Below are positions 43,763 through 52,831 of a DNA stretch of 64,000 nucleotides, in pieces. A program made the position numbers and the translations under genes. Source of the stretch: Micromonospora sp. CB01531 (GTDB lineage Bacteria > Actinomycetota > Actinomycetes > Mycobacteriales > Micromonosporaceae); assembly GCF_001905095.1 (NCBI RefSeq), contig NZ_LWLS01000068.1, forward strand, positions 38,563 to 102,562, read 5' to 3'. The notes under the pieces are model-generated. The model saw only the letters and a program-made list of their open reading frames with translations. It was not told the DNA's origin and made no database searches. Each line of letters opens with the position of its first letter. Position 1 is the first letter of the stretch.

Positions 43763-44047
43763 ATGTCCATGGAACGTATCGGTGTCCGGGAGCTGAACCA
43801 GAACACGAGCCAGGTGTTGGCTCGGGTGAGTGGCGGCGAGACCGTCGAGATCACCGATCGCGGGCACCCGATCGCCCGACTTGTTCCGGTAGGTGATGAC
43901 AGATCGCTGCTGGCCAAGCTGGTAGCTGCGGGGAGGGCCGTGGCTCCGACCGGCGGCGGTCCCGTTCCGCTTCCGCCAAAGCTCGGTGACGAGGATGTGG
44001 ACGTGGCCGCCACGCTCGCCGAGATGCGAGACGAAGAGCGCTGGTGA
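43763..44047 (+). CDS. Phd/YefM-family antitoxin
   Basis: 94 residues. The N-terminus MERIGVRELNQNTSQVLARV and GETVEITDRGHPIARLVPVG are the standard Phd/YefM DNA-binding and dimerisation domain. The C-terminal ~40 residues (EDVDVAATLAEMRDEERW) would neutralise the toxin. The ATG at 43763 is taken; a second ATG two codons later is possible. The stop overlaps the toxin GTG by four bases (GTGA), so expression is coupled. A palindromic operator lies just upstream. Confidence 0.88.
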   Translation: MSMERIGVRELNQNTSQVLARVSGGETVEITDRGHPIARLVPVGDDRSLLAKLVAAGRAVAPTGGGPVPLPPKLGDEDVDVAATLAEMRDEERW

Positions 44048-44454
44048 TCTATCTCGATTCCGCCGCCGTCGTCAAGCTGGTTCGGCAGGAGGCATGCAGC
44101 GCTGACCTTGTCGCCTGGCTCAACACCCACGACGACGTGCCGCTGGTCTCCTCCGCTCTCGTCGAGGTGGAAGTGCCCAGAGCGTTACGCCGATCAGCTC
44201 CGCAAGCCTTGATCGGAGTGCCGGCGGCCATCGGGCGGCTCTTCCGACTGGAGATCGACAGTACGATCCGCGCGACTGCAGCCGCGCTCGCTGAGCCGAC
44301 GCTACCCAGCCTCGACGCCATCCACCTCGCCACCGCCCAGGTTCTGATCAACGAGTCCGGAACGGCACTCATCGCTTTCGTCACCTACGACCGGCGACTG
44401 CTCGAATGCGCCAAGGCCGCAGGACTACCCGTAGCAAGCCCCGGCCAGAACTGA
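44044..44454 (+). CDS. vapC: PIN-domain toxin (VapC-like)
   Basis: 136 residues from GTG at 44044. PIN-domain acids are visible: D in MIYLDSAAVVKLV, E in SSALVEVEVPRAL, D in PSLDAIHLATA and D in FVTYDRRLLEC. VapC toxins are ribonucleases that cut tRNA or rRNA when not bound by antitoxin. It pairs with the Phd-type antitoxin immediately upstream. A solitary chromosomal pair between decayed elements suggests a stabilisation or defence role. Confidence 0.88.
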   Translation: MIYLDSAAVVKLVRQEACSADLVAWLNTHDDVPLVSSALVEVEVPRALRRSAPQALIGVPAAIGRLFRLEIDSTIRATAAALAEPTLPSLDAIHLATAQVLINESGTALIAFVTYDRRLLECAKAAGLPVASPGQN

Positions 44455-44555
44455 ACCGCGACTCCCGAAGACGGGCACCGGAGGGTGATCTCCCAGAGGC
44501 AGGCTGAGTTGCTCGCGTGAGCGAGCCTCGGCCGTGCCGGGTGTGTTTGCCGAGG

Positions 44556-46634
44556 TCAGCGGTTGCCGAGCAGGGTCCGCGCGACGTCGGCCGGGTCGCT
44601 CAGGCGTGGCAGAGGGAACATGTCACCGCTGTCTGGCTCGGTGGGTGATGGGTCGGCGTGGCGTCGTTGCGGGATCCCGATCGCTGGGCTGCCGTCGAGG
44701 TGGAGGCCGGCCGGGGCGTAGCCGGCGGCGCGCAGTGCGGCCAGGGTTTCGGTCTGCGATTTTGCGCTGGCGAGCACGGTCGGGGCGACCCGGACCAGGT
44801 GCAGGGCCCGCAGCGAGCGGGTGTTGATGATTTCGGTGAGCAGGGTTTCGTCGTCGCTGCACAGGCAGCAGCCGCTTGGGCGGACCTGAACGCTGCCGTA
44901 TCGGCGGGCCACGTCGTTGATCAGGTAGGTGAGTGTCTGCGGCACGCGGCCGCCTTCGGCCACCTCGGTGATCTGGGCCAGCAGATTCGCCGGGGTGCTT
45001 CCGGTGTCGAGTGCGCCGCGGATGCTGGCCGGCGAGAAACGCCAGGTCCAGGCGCCGCTGCGGGACGCTGGCATGGCCGCGCCGTCCAGCAGAGCCAGCA
45101 GGTCGGCCGACGGGGTGCCGGTCACCACTGCGGTGAGGTCGTTCTGCAAGAGGACCGTGCCGCGGGATCGGGGCAGCATGGACTGAGCGTGCCGATGAGT
45201 CGCGTCGGCGTCTCCGGTCAGCAGGCTACGGCAGAGCCTGGTTACGGTTCCGTGAGCGAGCAGACCGAGCTGGTGTGCTTCCCGCCAGATGCCGGTGACA
45301 TACCGTTGCAGATCCTCGTCGGCCTGGTCCGTCAGGACAGGGCTCTGCCAGGCCAGCCGGTCGGCGAGCGTGCCGGGGTCGGTGGCGTGGCCTTCGGGCA
45401 AGACGTCGACGAGAGTGCGCAAGGTCAGCGCCCGCAGACCCGTCAAGATCATCTCCTCGCCCTCGTCCCAGTAGAGGACACGGGAGGAGACCGCGGTCGA
45501 GTCGGCCGGGGCGAGCGGGCACGCGGGCATCGCCAGCCAGGTGTCGACGATGTCCAGCAGCTGGTCCGCGGGTTCGGCGGCGGCGAACTCGTCATAGGCC
45601 GCCGAGGGGGCCAGACCGGTGTCCGAGGCCTCGGTGAGGCCGCCCGCGGCGAGCAGTTCGATGGTCAGGCGGGTACGGTCCTCGTCCTGGTCGGACGACT
45701 TGGCGATCCGACGGAGTTCGCGTACGCCGAGACCGCCCGTCTTGAGCAGGGGCACCGGGCCGCCGTTCATGGTTCCGACGATCGCGGTGATTGCGGCGAG
45801 GGTCTCCGAGGCGGTGGCTGCGGCCTCCCGTTCGGCGTCCTTTGGCTCGACCAGGGTGGTAGGCACGGCCGGCGGCTGCGGGTCGAACGCAGCGACGTAG
45901 CCCTCCCGCAGCGCGAGGGCGACCTCGCGGGGCATCTCCTCGATGCCCCATGCGGAGCCGACGACGAGACCACGCTCGGCGGCCCACGGCAGCGCCACAC
46001 TGGCCGAGCCGAACATGATCCCTCGCACATCGAAGGGCTGTGCCGGCCGCACGGCGAGCGCGGCGAGCCGGGCGCGAACGTCGGCGGGGGCCTGCGCCAC
46101 GAGCCGGCGTACGTTCTCCGGCCGCGCCAGCCAGCCGACCAGCGCAACGATCAACTCGTCCTTGCCGCGGCCCGTTACGGGGATGCTGTACACCTTTGCC
46201 AGTCTGCGCAGCTCGTTCGTGTTCCGGGCGACGAGCAGCTCGGCGGCGCCGGGTCCGAGGTCCAGCGGGTGCGGCCACATCGGGCTCAGATGTGCCGCCG
46301 CGAAGCCGTCGGCGTACGGCCAGATCAGGGCAAGCTCGGTAAGACGACACAGCGCCGAAGCCAGGTCCGCATCGCCCTCCGATACGCCCAACAGCGTCGC
46401 CAGCCGCGCGAGGGTGCACCCGTCGCCCAGCGCCGCGGCGGCCTCGCCCACCTGGAGCTGCGGCAGCGTTAGCAACGCACAGGCAGCTGCCATCGACGAC
46501 GGGTGAAGCAGCCGCACGGCGAGCTGGTCGGCGGTCTTCGGAGCAGGCTCGATGGTCGCGTCGCGACGATTCGCGACCAGACTGGTGAGCTGCTCCTGGG
46601 TCAGGGTGCGAAGGTGATCGGCGAGGGACTGCAC
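44556..46634 (-). CDS. Helicase-associated (Helicase_C_3 / XPB-like) domain protein
   Basis: 692 residues. The N-terminus (LADHLRTLTQEQLTSLVANR) and long helical middle match the actinobacterial helicase-associated family with a Helicase_C_3 domain; the C-terminal half has RSRGTVLLQNDLTAVVTGTP, ARRYGSVQVRPSGCCLCSDD and LRALHLVRVAPTVLASAKSQ, LAALRAAGYAPAG, typical of this family. No Walker A motif is present, so it is not a helicase by itself; family members are usually next to an XPB helicase, which is absent here. It is probably a housekeeping DNA-repair or transcription-linked protein. Confidence 0.8.
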   Translation of the reverse strand: MQSLADHLRTLTQEQLTSLVANRRDATIEPAPKTADQLAVRLLHPSSMAAACALLTLPQLQVGEAAAALGDGCTLARLATLLGVSEGDADLASALCRLTELALIWPYADGFAAAHLSPMWPHPLDLGPGAAELLVARNTNELRRLAKVYSIPVTGRGKDELIVALVGWLARPENVRRLVAQAPADVRARLAALAVRPAQPFDVRGIMFGSASVALPWAAERGLVVGSAWGIEEMPREVALALREGYVAAFDPQPPAVPTTLVEPKDAEREAAATASETLAAITAIVGTMNGGPVPLLKTGGLGVRELRRIAKSSDQDEDRTRLTIELLAAGGLTEASDTGLAPSAAYDEFAAAEPADQLLDIVDTWLAMPACPLAPADSTAVSSRVLYWDEGEEMILTGLRALTLRTLVDVLPEGHATDPGTLADRLAWQSPVLTDQADEDLQRYVTGIWREAHQLGLLAHGTVTRLCRSLLTGDADATHRHAQSMLPRSRGTVLLQNDLTAVVTGTPSADLLALLDGAAMPASRSGAWTWRFSPASIRGALDTGSTPANLLAQITEVAEGGRVPQTLTYLINDVARRYGSVQVRPSGCCLCSDDETLLTEIINTRSLRALHLVRVAPTVLASAKSQTETLAALRAAGYAPAGLHLDGSPAIGIPQRRHADPSPTEPDSGDMFPLPRLSDPADVARTLLGNR

Positions 46635-46783
46635 GGTGCCAACCTACGACCACCCGCTCCGGCAGGAGACGACAGGTACGCCGTGCCGGGGACCGTGCCA
46701 CACGATGTGGATCAACAGCGCGATCAGGCTTGTGGTGCGCGCGGCTGTCCGCCTGACACCCTCCGTTTGGGTATCCGTTTCGA

Positions 46784-46860
46784 GCGGGCCGCCAGGGACT
46801 CGAACCCTGAACCCCTCAGGCGTTCTCCTGATCAACTCCAATCGGACGGATCGGCCGCCT
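46784..46860 (-). tRNA. tRNA 3'-half remnant, probable attachment-site scar
   Basis: On the minus strand CAGGGTTCGAGTCCCTG (46,793-46,809) is a perfect T-arm followed by GCGGCCCGC as acceptor 3' strand. No matching 5' acceptor strand (GGGCCGC) or D-arm is found at the proper distance, so the tRNA is incomplete. Integrases of actinomycete elements recombine at tRNA 3' ends and leave such copies. The encoded peptide RDSNPEPL on the + strand is the usual by-product of a tRNA end. Confidence 0.6.
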
Positions 46861-47083
46861 GACCTGAGCGAGTTCTTCCGCTGCCTTACATCGGTTGACA
46901 GCCCTTGTCGGCGTCAGTTGTGCCCGGCGTGTGCCCAACGATCTTGCTGATCCCCTCGGCGACGCTCGGCCCGGCCGCCTGCCACGCTGCCGGTGCGACC
47001 ACGCCACGGCCCGATAGCGAGGTACGGGGGAAAGCCGCTGCTGCCTCCGCTCTGTGAGGTGCTCCCGGCCAGAGTCGGAGCGT

Positions 47084-48295
47084 CTAGGGGGCGGCTGTGA
47101 GTTCGGCTAGGTCAACGGTGTTGATGAGTTCGGCGAGTGCCGGCTCGGTGGCAAGGTTCAGGGGTAGGAGTTCGCCGGTGCGCGCTCGTGGGTTGAGCAG
47201 CAGCTCGGAGGTGGTGTCGTTGACGATGGCAGCGGCGTCGGCCGTGTCCCACCGAACTCCGTCCAGCGCGGATCGATCGATCTTCGTCGCGAGCAGGCAG
47301 GACACGCGGGGTCGGCCGTAGCTGTCGGGTCCGTCGTGGCGGAGCACGGCCACCCGTGCGGTGGTGATGCCGGGCGCGACGGCGAAGGCTTCCCGCACGG
47401 TGACGAGGACCTGGCCGCAGACGAACAGCTTGTAGTAGTCGGCGCGTTCGCGTTGCGGGAGCTTACGCAGCGACAGGTTGCCGGCCTGAGTGGTGGTGGG
47501 CATACGTTCGGGCACGACCTGCTCGACGGAGGGCACGAGCACCACGAGGGAGACCTCACCGCTGGTGACACCGACGGCGGCGCTTGGGGCCTCGTTGTCT
47601 TCGAAGGCTTCCTCAAGGGTCTCCAGGACGACATCGGGCACGTTGGTGCAGAGCTGCTGCCACCGTTCATCCAAGTACTGCTGCCAGCCTGTCTGCTGCT
47701 CACGTAGTAAGTCCCGCTGCCGCTGCACCTCGGCTTCGGTCCACTGCGCTGCCTGCTGTTTCGCCTGCGCGCGCTTGCCGCGCTCAAAGAGGCCGATCCC
47801 AGCCAGAGCGTGGTGTTCGTAGTGCTTGTAGATGCTGGCCCGGTCTGGTGGTGCGGGCTCGGGTGCGATCGGCCGCGACGCGGCAGGGAAGTCGACTCGG
47901 TGCAACTCGAGAATGCGCAGGAACGCCTGCGCCAAGAGACGTGCCTCCTCGGCCCGTTGCGCTTGCACTGCCTGGCGCTGCTGCGCCGCGACTTGCCGCT
48001 GGTAGCTCGCCGTGGACGTGGTCCGGCCCCGGGAGTTGCCCCGACGGCCGCCGCCCAGTGAGGTGTAGAACCCGACCGGACCGACGCCGGTGGAGAAACC
48101 GGTGCGACCGGCGCCGAAGTGAACCCGGGCTGCCCGCGGGCCAACGCTGGTACGGATGCCACGCGACGACGCGCGGATCCGCACCCCGGGTGCCAGCTTG
48201 ATGGAGAACCCCACGCCTTGACCGTAGAACCTGAGACCGCGCTGCCCGTTCACCCTGTTATCCGATGGCGGCTCCGACGACTGATCGCCGGTCAA
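47084..48295 (-). CDS. DUF4236-containing hypothetical protein
   Basis: 403 residues. Near the N-terminus FYGQGVGFSIKLAPGVRIRA, SVGPRAARVHFGAGRTGFST and GVGPVGFYTSLGGG form a DUF4236 domain (GPRG-rich strands). A glutamine-rich helical section (QRQVAAQQRQAVQAQRAEEA) and further helices (QQAAQWTEAEVQRQRDLLRE) follow, then an unrecognised C-terminal alpha/beta domain (~230-400: GEVSLVVLVPSVEQVVPERM, YYKLFVCGQVLVTVREAFAV). There is no signal peptide. The function of DUF4236 is unknown. Confidence 0.75.
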   Translation of the reverse strand: MTGDQSSEPPSDNRVNGQRGLRFYGQGVGFSIKLAPGVRIRASSRGIRTSVGPRAARVHFGAGRTGFSTGVGPVGFYTSLGGGRRGNSRGRTTSTASYQRQVAAQQRQAVQAQRAEEARLLAQAFLRILELHRVDFPAASRPIAPEPAPPDRASIYKHYEHHALAGIGLFERGKRAQAKQQAAQWTEAEVQRQRDLLREQQTGWQQYLDERWQQLCTNVPDVVLETLEEAFEDNEAPSAAVGVTSGEVSLVVLVPSVEQVVPERMPTTTQAGNLSLRKLPQRERADYYKLFVCGQVLVTVREAFAVAPGITTARVAVLRHDGPDSYGRPRVSCLLATKIDRSALDGVRWDTADAAAIVNDTTSELLLNPRARTGELLPLNLATEPALAELINTVDLAELTAAP

Positions 48296-48467
48296 GCCGG
48301 ACGGCTGTGCCCGGATGCCCGGCTGGACACGGTTTCCTGCTGTCCTACTCGCGGGTAGCGAATCTGTCGGTCGCCGTGATTACGATCTTGCGCGCATGTG
48401 GTGCCATCGAGGCATCCGGTCGGCGGATGGGTTCACGCCGGCCTCCACTCCAGACCAGGGGGACCAC

Positions 48468-48923
48468 TTGAAGAAGAGGCTGATCGGGTTTGTCTCGGCG
48501 CTCGCCATCGCCGTCGGCGGGTCGCTGGCCGCCGCCGCCCCGGCGCAGGCCGCCACCCCGGCCATCATGATCACCAAGGTCTACTACAACTCGCCGGGCA
48601 CCGACAACCGGTCGAACACCAGCCTGAACGCCGAGTACGTGCGGCTGACCAACAAGCGCAGCTCCACCATCAACCTCAAGAACTGGACCCTGCGCGACAA
48701 GTCCAACCACGTCTACAAGTTCGCCAGCAACTTCTACCTCAAGCCCGGCTACAGCGTCGTGATCCACACCGGCAAGGGCACCAACACCAGCAGCAACCGC
48801 TACTGGGGTTCGGGCAACTACATCTGGAACAACACCGGCGACGCCGCCTACCTGCGCAACTCCGCCGGCACCGGCATCGACAGCTGCTCCTGGGGCAGCA
48901 GCGGCAGCTACACCTACTGCTGA
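48468..48923 (+). CDS. Secreted lamin-tail-domain (LTD) protein
   Basis: 151 residues using TTG at 48468 after AGGGGGA. The signal peptide (KKRLIGFVSALAIAVGGSLA, AQA-AT) leads to a lamin-tail domain: MITKVYYNSPGTDNRSNTSL, NAEYVRLTNKRSSTINLKNW, TLRDKSNHVYKFASNFYLKP, GYSVVIHTGKG, GDAAYLRN. A C-terminal DSCSW...YTYC gives a Cys pair. The LTD is the whole mature protein, a common small exported protein in Streptomyces-type actinomycetes. Its binding partner is unknown. A hairpin terminator follows. Confidence 0.85.
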   Translation: MKKRLIGFVSALAIAVGGSLAAAAPAQAATPAIMITKVYYNSPGTDNRSNTSLNAEYVRLTNKRSSTINLKNWTLRDKSNHVYKFASNFYLKPGYSVVIHTGKGTNTSSNRYWGSGNYIWNNTGDAAYLRNSAGTGIDSCSWGSSGSYTYC

Positions 48924-48939
48924 ACAGCAGCACCGTGAG

Positions 48940-48971
48940 AGCGCCGGCCCGCCATCAGGTGGGCCGGCGCT
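48940..48971. terminator. Hairpin terminator
   Basis: AGCGCCGGCCC and GGGCCGGCGCT form an 11-bp stem with a 10-base loop, 17 bases after the LTD stop. Confidence 0.75.
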
Positions 48972-49164
48972 ACCCACCCCATCACTTCCATCGCCGCCCC
49001 GACCCCGCCGCCCGGGACTCGGGACTTGGGACTCGGGAGATCGTCGCTCCTCGATCAGGGAGGAGCAGCCGACCGAGCTCGGTGAACGTCCGTCGGAATG
49101 CTGACACACATGGTGGCCGACCGGCCGGTGCCGGACATTGACACTGGTCACCACACTCAGGCAG

Positions 49165-49977
49165 GTGACGTACCCGCCTCCGCAGGACCCCTGGCACGAC
49201 CAAACGACTCCACCACCCCCACCCCCACCGCCCTACCAGCCGCAGGCCGGGCACGACGGCCAGGTACCGCCGTACCCAACGACGCAGTTCCCGGCAGCAA
49301 CGAGCTGGAACCAGGCGCCAGCACGATCCAAGCCGTCCAAGGGCAAGATTGCGCTCATCAGCGCAGCCGCGCTGTTCCTGTTGTGCTGCGGGGTGCCCGG
49401 CATCGTCGCCCTTGTCGACCCCACCAGTTCCGACAAGGACACGACGAGCGAGCCAGCCTCGTCAGCCCAGGCCGCCCAGGCCCCGTCGACTGCAGCAACG
49501 ACGGGCCTTGCCACGCCAGCAGCAACGTCGTCGGCTGCGACGACCCCCACGGCTCCCGCCACCCCCGTAGTCGAAACCCGGACCGTCACAGAAACGCAGA
49601 AGATCCCCTACCAGACCAAGACCGTCAACGACTCCTCGCTACGCAAAGGCACCAGAAACGTGACCACCCGCGGGGTCGCGGGAGTCAAGACGTTGACCTA
49701 CGAGGTGACCCTGACTGACGGGGTCCAGACAACAAAGAAGCTGGTCCGCTCGCAGGTCACCAAAGCTCCCGTCACCCAGGTTGTCAGGGTCGGCACGAAG
49801 GCCACCCAGCAGTGCGACCCGAACTACAGCGGCGCCTGCGTCCCCATAGCAAGCGACGTCGACTGCGCCGGCGGCAGCGGGGACGGGCCAGCTTACGTCG
49901 ACGGACCCGTCCGCGTCATCGGCTCCGACATCTACAAGCTCGACCGAGACGGCGACGGCATCGCCTGCGACACGTGA
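49165..49977 (+). CDS. Membrane-anchored G5 / Excalibur domain protein
   Basis: About 270 residues; GTG at 49165 (VTYPPPQDP) is favoured, with a TTG at 49138 as alternative. The N-terminus is proline-rich (TTPPPPPPPPYQPQ), then one membrane helix (IALISAAALFLLCCGVPGIV), a Thr/Ala-rich spacer, a G5 domain (TRTVTETQKIPYQTKTVND, VTLTDGVQTTKKLVRSQV) and a C-terminal Excalibur calcium-binding motif (DLDRDGDGIACDT-type; here KLDRDGDGIACDT). G5 domains bind wall polysaccharide. It is probably an envelope-surface protein. Confidence 0.85.
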   Translation: MTYPPPQDPWHDQTTPPPPPPPPYQPQAGHDGQVPPYPTTQFPAATSWNQAPARSKPSKGKIALISAAALFLLCCGVPGIVALVDPTSSDKDTTSEPASSAQAAQAPSTAATTGLATPAATSSAATTPTAPATPVVETRTVTETQKIPYQTKTVNDSSLRKGTRNVTTRGVAGVKTLTYEVTLTDGVQTTKKLVRSQVTKAPVTQVVRVGTKATQQCDPNYSGACVPIASDVDCAGGSGDGPAYVDGPVRVIGSDIYKLDRDGDGIACDT

Positions 49978-51034
49978 CGACGGTACGGGGATGTGCGGAG
50001 GCCGCTTCCTCTGCCTTCCCCGAGTCCAGTCGCCCCTAAAGGGCCGGTAGCGGGTCCCGAACACTGGCCCGACTTCGACGGTCTGGCTAGGGCCCAGACC
50101 TAGTCATCGCTGACGCCCCGCGGACCGTTGCTCCTCGTGTGCTCGGACCCCTCGATTGTAAGTTCTGGGCGCGTCGTCCGGCGGCTTCTTCGACCGTCTC
50201 CCGCCTCGGTCGACCGTCCGTGCGACGCCGGCCCGGGCTGCCTCCATCCGGGCCGGTTGCTGTCACCGCTGCTGTCGATGACGTAGCGCGGCCCAGCAGA
50301 GGAACGCGCCCCCCACCACAGAGAAGGTCTCCCCGAGGCCCCATGACGCCGGGCTCCCTCTGAACGGAGGGTCGCCCACCCAAACGACGCGGTACCAACA
50401 GAAAGCCTCAACGCTTCTCAATCCCTGATCTCGCCCTGTCAGCGGAACTTGCTACGAGCCGCTGGCCTCAACTCACCCTGGCAGACAGGGCCGAACGCCC
50501 ACCCGCCCAGCCATCCGGGCAGCGACCGTCGCCGCCGCATGGTCCCCCACCCGGGCGTTGACGAGCTGAGCGGCCCGGTAGAGGACGAGCGAGACCGGGC
50601 CCGGTCGTACTCGGCAAGCAGCTTCCGACGGCGGTCTGGCAGGGGGGACTCGCGGGAGTCCCGAGTTACATGGTGGCGCCGCGACGAGGATGCCGCGTCC
50701 GGATGCGTCGCGGAGGAGTGCCCTTGTCCTCCTCATCGCACCGCCCATTGCTGTGCCATGGATGAGGATCAACCCGTACATGGTTGCCCCGAGTGCCGGA
50801 ATCCGTGCCATGAGCCGCCAAGATCCCTGGTTGTTGGCGTCCCGGGCGGTCCGGTCATTGGCACTTCCGTCAGGCGATTTGGAGGGCTGGCGCGTCTGAA
50901 ATTTTAGTGTAATGTCAGCGCTCACCCGGGGTGGTCCTGATCCAGGTACGCCTCGTAGCGCGTCACCAATCGCGCCTTCCGGGCGGGCCGGCCCAGCCGG
51001 CACCGCGGTTCCTGTCGATGCGAAGGACAACAGT
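49978..51034. other. Gene-poor stretch, ~1,050 bp
   Basis: Overlapping short frames on both strands show no motif or steady codon bias. The last ~120 bases could belong to a longer N-terminus of the dehydrogenase (alternative ATG at 50912). TTTTAGTGTAATG near 50,900 is locally A/T-rich and may include promoter sequence. Nothing else is supported. Confidence 0.4.
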
Positions 51035-52669
51035 GTGGATGCCGTCACGAGTGCGCCGTCTCCGGTCAACGAACCGACCCTGAGCTATGCCCCCGGTAGC
51101 CCCGAACGGGACGCGTTGGAGCGGGAGCTGGAGCGGCAGGAGAGCCGAGAGGTGGACCTGACCGCCACGATCGGCGGCCGCAAGCGGATGGGCGGGGGAG
51201 CGGAGGTCGCAGTGGTGCAGCCGCACGACCATCGCCACGTTCTCGGGGTGCTGCGCAACTCCACGCGCGACGATGCCGAGGCCGCGATCATGGCGGCGCG
51301 GGAAGCGGCGCCAGGCTGGCGGGACCTGTCTCTCGACGATCGCGCGGCGATCCTGCTCAGGGCGGCTGACCTGCTGGCAGGGCCATGGCGTCAACGCCTC
51401 AACGCCGCCACGATGCTGGGCCAGTCGAAGACCGCCGTCCAGGCCGAGATCGACTCCGCGTGTGAGCTGGTCGACTTCTGGCGGTTCAACGCCCACTATG
51501 CCAAGCAGATCGTGGCCGAGCAGCCGGTGGCGAACGCCCGTGGGGTGTGGAATCGCACCGACCACCGCCCCCTGGAAGGGTTCGTCTACGCGATCACCCC
51601 GTTCAACTTCACCGCGATCGCGGGTAACCTGCCGACCGCCCCGGCGTTGATGGGCAACACGGTGATCTGGAAACCGGCGCCAACCCAGCAGTACGCCGCC
51701 CACCTGATCATGGAGTTGCTGGAGGATGCCGGGCTGCCACCCGGGGTGATCAATATGCTGCCCGGCGACGGAATCGATGTCTCTGCGTCGGCACTCACCA
51801 GTCCCGACCTGGCCGGCATCCACTTCACCGGCTCCACCGCGACGTTCCAACACCTGTGGTCGACGGTGGGAGCAAATCTCAGGACCTACCGTTCGTACCC
51901 ACGGGTCGTCGGCGAGACCGGCGGGAAGGGGTTCGTCGTCGCACACGGGTCGGCTGACCCCGACGTGTTGCGGGTGGCACTGCTGCGGGGGGCGTTCGAG
52001 TACCAGGGGCAGAAGTGCTCCGCCGCCTCCCGCGCGTACGTGGCCCGGTCGGTCTGGGACAAGGTGCGAGAGGAGTTCCTCGCCGAGGTGGAAGCGATCA
52101 TGATGGGCGACGTCACCGATTTCTCCCATTTCATGGGCGCGGTGATCGACGCTCGGGCGTTCGCCCGGCACCGGGACGCGATCAACCGGGCCACCCGGAC
52201 GAACCACCTGACGGTGCTCGCTGGCGGTGAGGTCGACGACTCGGTCGGCTATTTCGTTCGTCCGACCGTTGTGGAGAGCAGCGATCCGACCGACGAGATG
52301 TTCCGCACCGAGTACTTCGGGCCGATCCTCGCCGTGCACGTCTTCGACGATGGGAACTTCGAGGACGCTGTCGGCCAGTTGGAGTCCTTCGCGCCGTACG
52401 GCCTGACCGGAGCGGTCGTCGCCCGTGATCGTAGGGCGATCGCGTGGGCGAGCCGGCGGCTGCGGTTCGCTGCGGGGAACTTCTACGTCAACGACAAACC
52501 GACTGGTGCGGTCGTCGGGCAGCAGCCGTTCGGTGGGTCCCGCGCCTCCGGCACCAACGACAAGGCGGGCGCCGCGTCCAACCTCTCCCGCTGGGTCTCG
52601 CCCCGGTCGATCAAGGAAACCTTCGACCCGCCCCGGGATCACCGCTACCCCCACATGCGGCCCCGCTGA
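51035..52669 (+). CDS. pruA: L-glutamate gamma-semialdehyde (1-pyrroline-5-carboxylate) dehydrogenase
   Basis: 544 residues from GTG at 51035 (VDAVTSAPSPVNEP), matching the usual ~540-residue length; a longer frame from 50912 is low-complexity. ALDH hallmarks: ITPFNFTAIAGNLPTAPALM (cofactor loop), HFTGSTATF, general base Glu in VVGETGGKGF, nucleophile Cys in GQKCSAASRAY, PFGGSRASGTNDKAGA near the end. The family oxidises P5C/glutamate semialdehyde to glutamate with NAD. Its place before an amino-acid ABC transporter and two catabolic enzymes suggests it serves degradation of a proline- or ornithine-like compound. Confidence 0.85.
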   Translation: MDAVTSAPSPVNEPTLSYAPGSPERDALERELERQESREVDLTATIGGRKRMGGGAEVAVVQPHDHRHVLGVLRNSTRDDAEAAIMAAREAAPGWRDLSLDDRAAILLRAADLLAGPWRQRLNAATMLGQSKTAVQAEIDSACELVDFWRFNAHYAKQIVAEQPVANARGVWNRTDHRPLEGFVYAITPFNFTAIAGNLPTAPALMGNTVIWKPAPTQQYAAHLIMELLEDAGLPPGVINMLPGDGIDVSASALTSPDLAGIHFTGSTATFQHLWSTVGANLRTYRSYPRVVGETGGKGFVVAHGSADPDVLRVALLRGAFEYQGQKCSAASRAYVARSVWDKVREEFLAEVEAIMMGDVTDFSHFMGAVIDARAFARHRDAINRATRTNHLTVLAGGEVDDSVGYFVRPTVVESSDPTDEMFRTEYFGPILAVHVFDDGNFEDAVGQLESFAPYGLTGAVVARDRRAIAWASRRLRFAAGNFYVNDKPTGAVVGQQPFGGSRASGTNDKAGAASNLSRWVSPRSIKETFDPPRDHRYPHMRPR

Positions 52670-52831
52670 TCCTGGGCCCGCCACGCGCTCTCGTGACCAG
52701 CCAAAATTCGACCCTCGGCCCTCTGTACGGGCCTGCTCCCTGGGTGTAGCCTCACTCACACTTCACTAACATTTCACTGACATATTCACTGTTTCTGATT
52801 GAGCCAACGACCATCGACACGGAGGTGTCAG
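52670..52831. promoter_or_regulatory. Promoter region with phased TTCAC repeats
   Basis: TTCAC occurs at 52,762, 52,773 and 52,785 (11-12 bp steps, about one helical turn) within TTCACT(A/G)ACAT-like units, in the most A/T-rich stretch of the locus. GGAGGTGT precedes the transporter ATG at 52832. This may be an operator array for a locus regulator. Confidence 0.4.

Noticed and set aside
46784..46860. A complete tRNA gene on the minus strand
   Set aside because: The T-arm and acceptor 3' strand are good, but no pairing 5' acceptor strand or D-arm exists at the right distance.
46503..46950. Open frames encoding RDSNPEPL / GTRTLNPSG peptides
   Set aside because: These strings are the usual antisense translation of tRNA 3' ends, not proteins.
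50473..51069. 198-codon minus frame upstream of pruA
   Set aside because: No motif, mixed codon bias, and it overlaps other equally weak frames; not supported as a gene.
50963..52759. 598-codon open frame antisense to pruA
   Set aside because: The + strand encodes an unmistakable aldehyde dehydrogenase; the antisense frame is a by-product.
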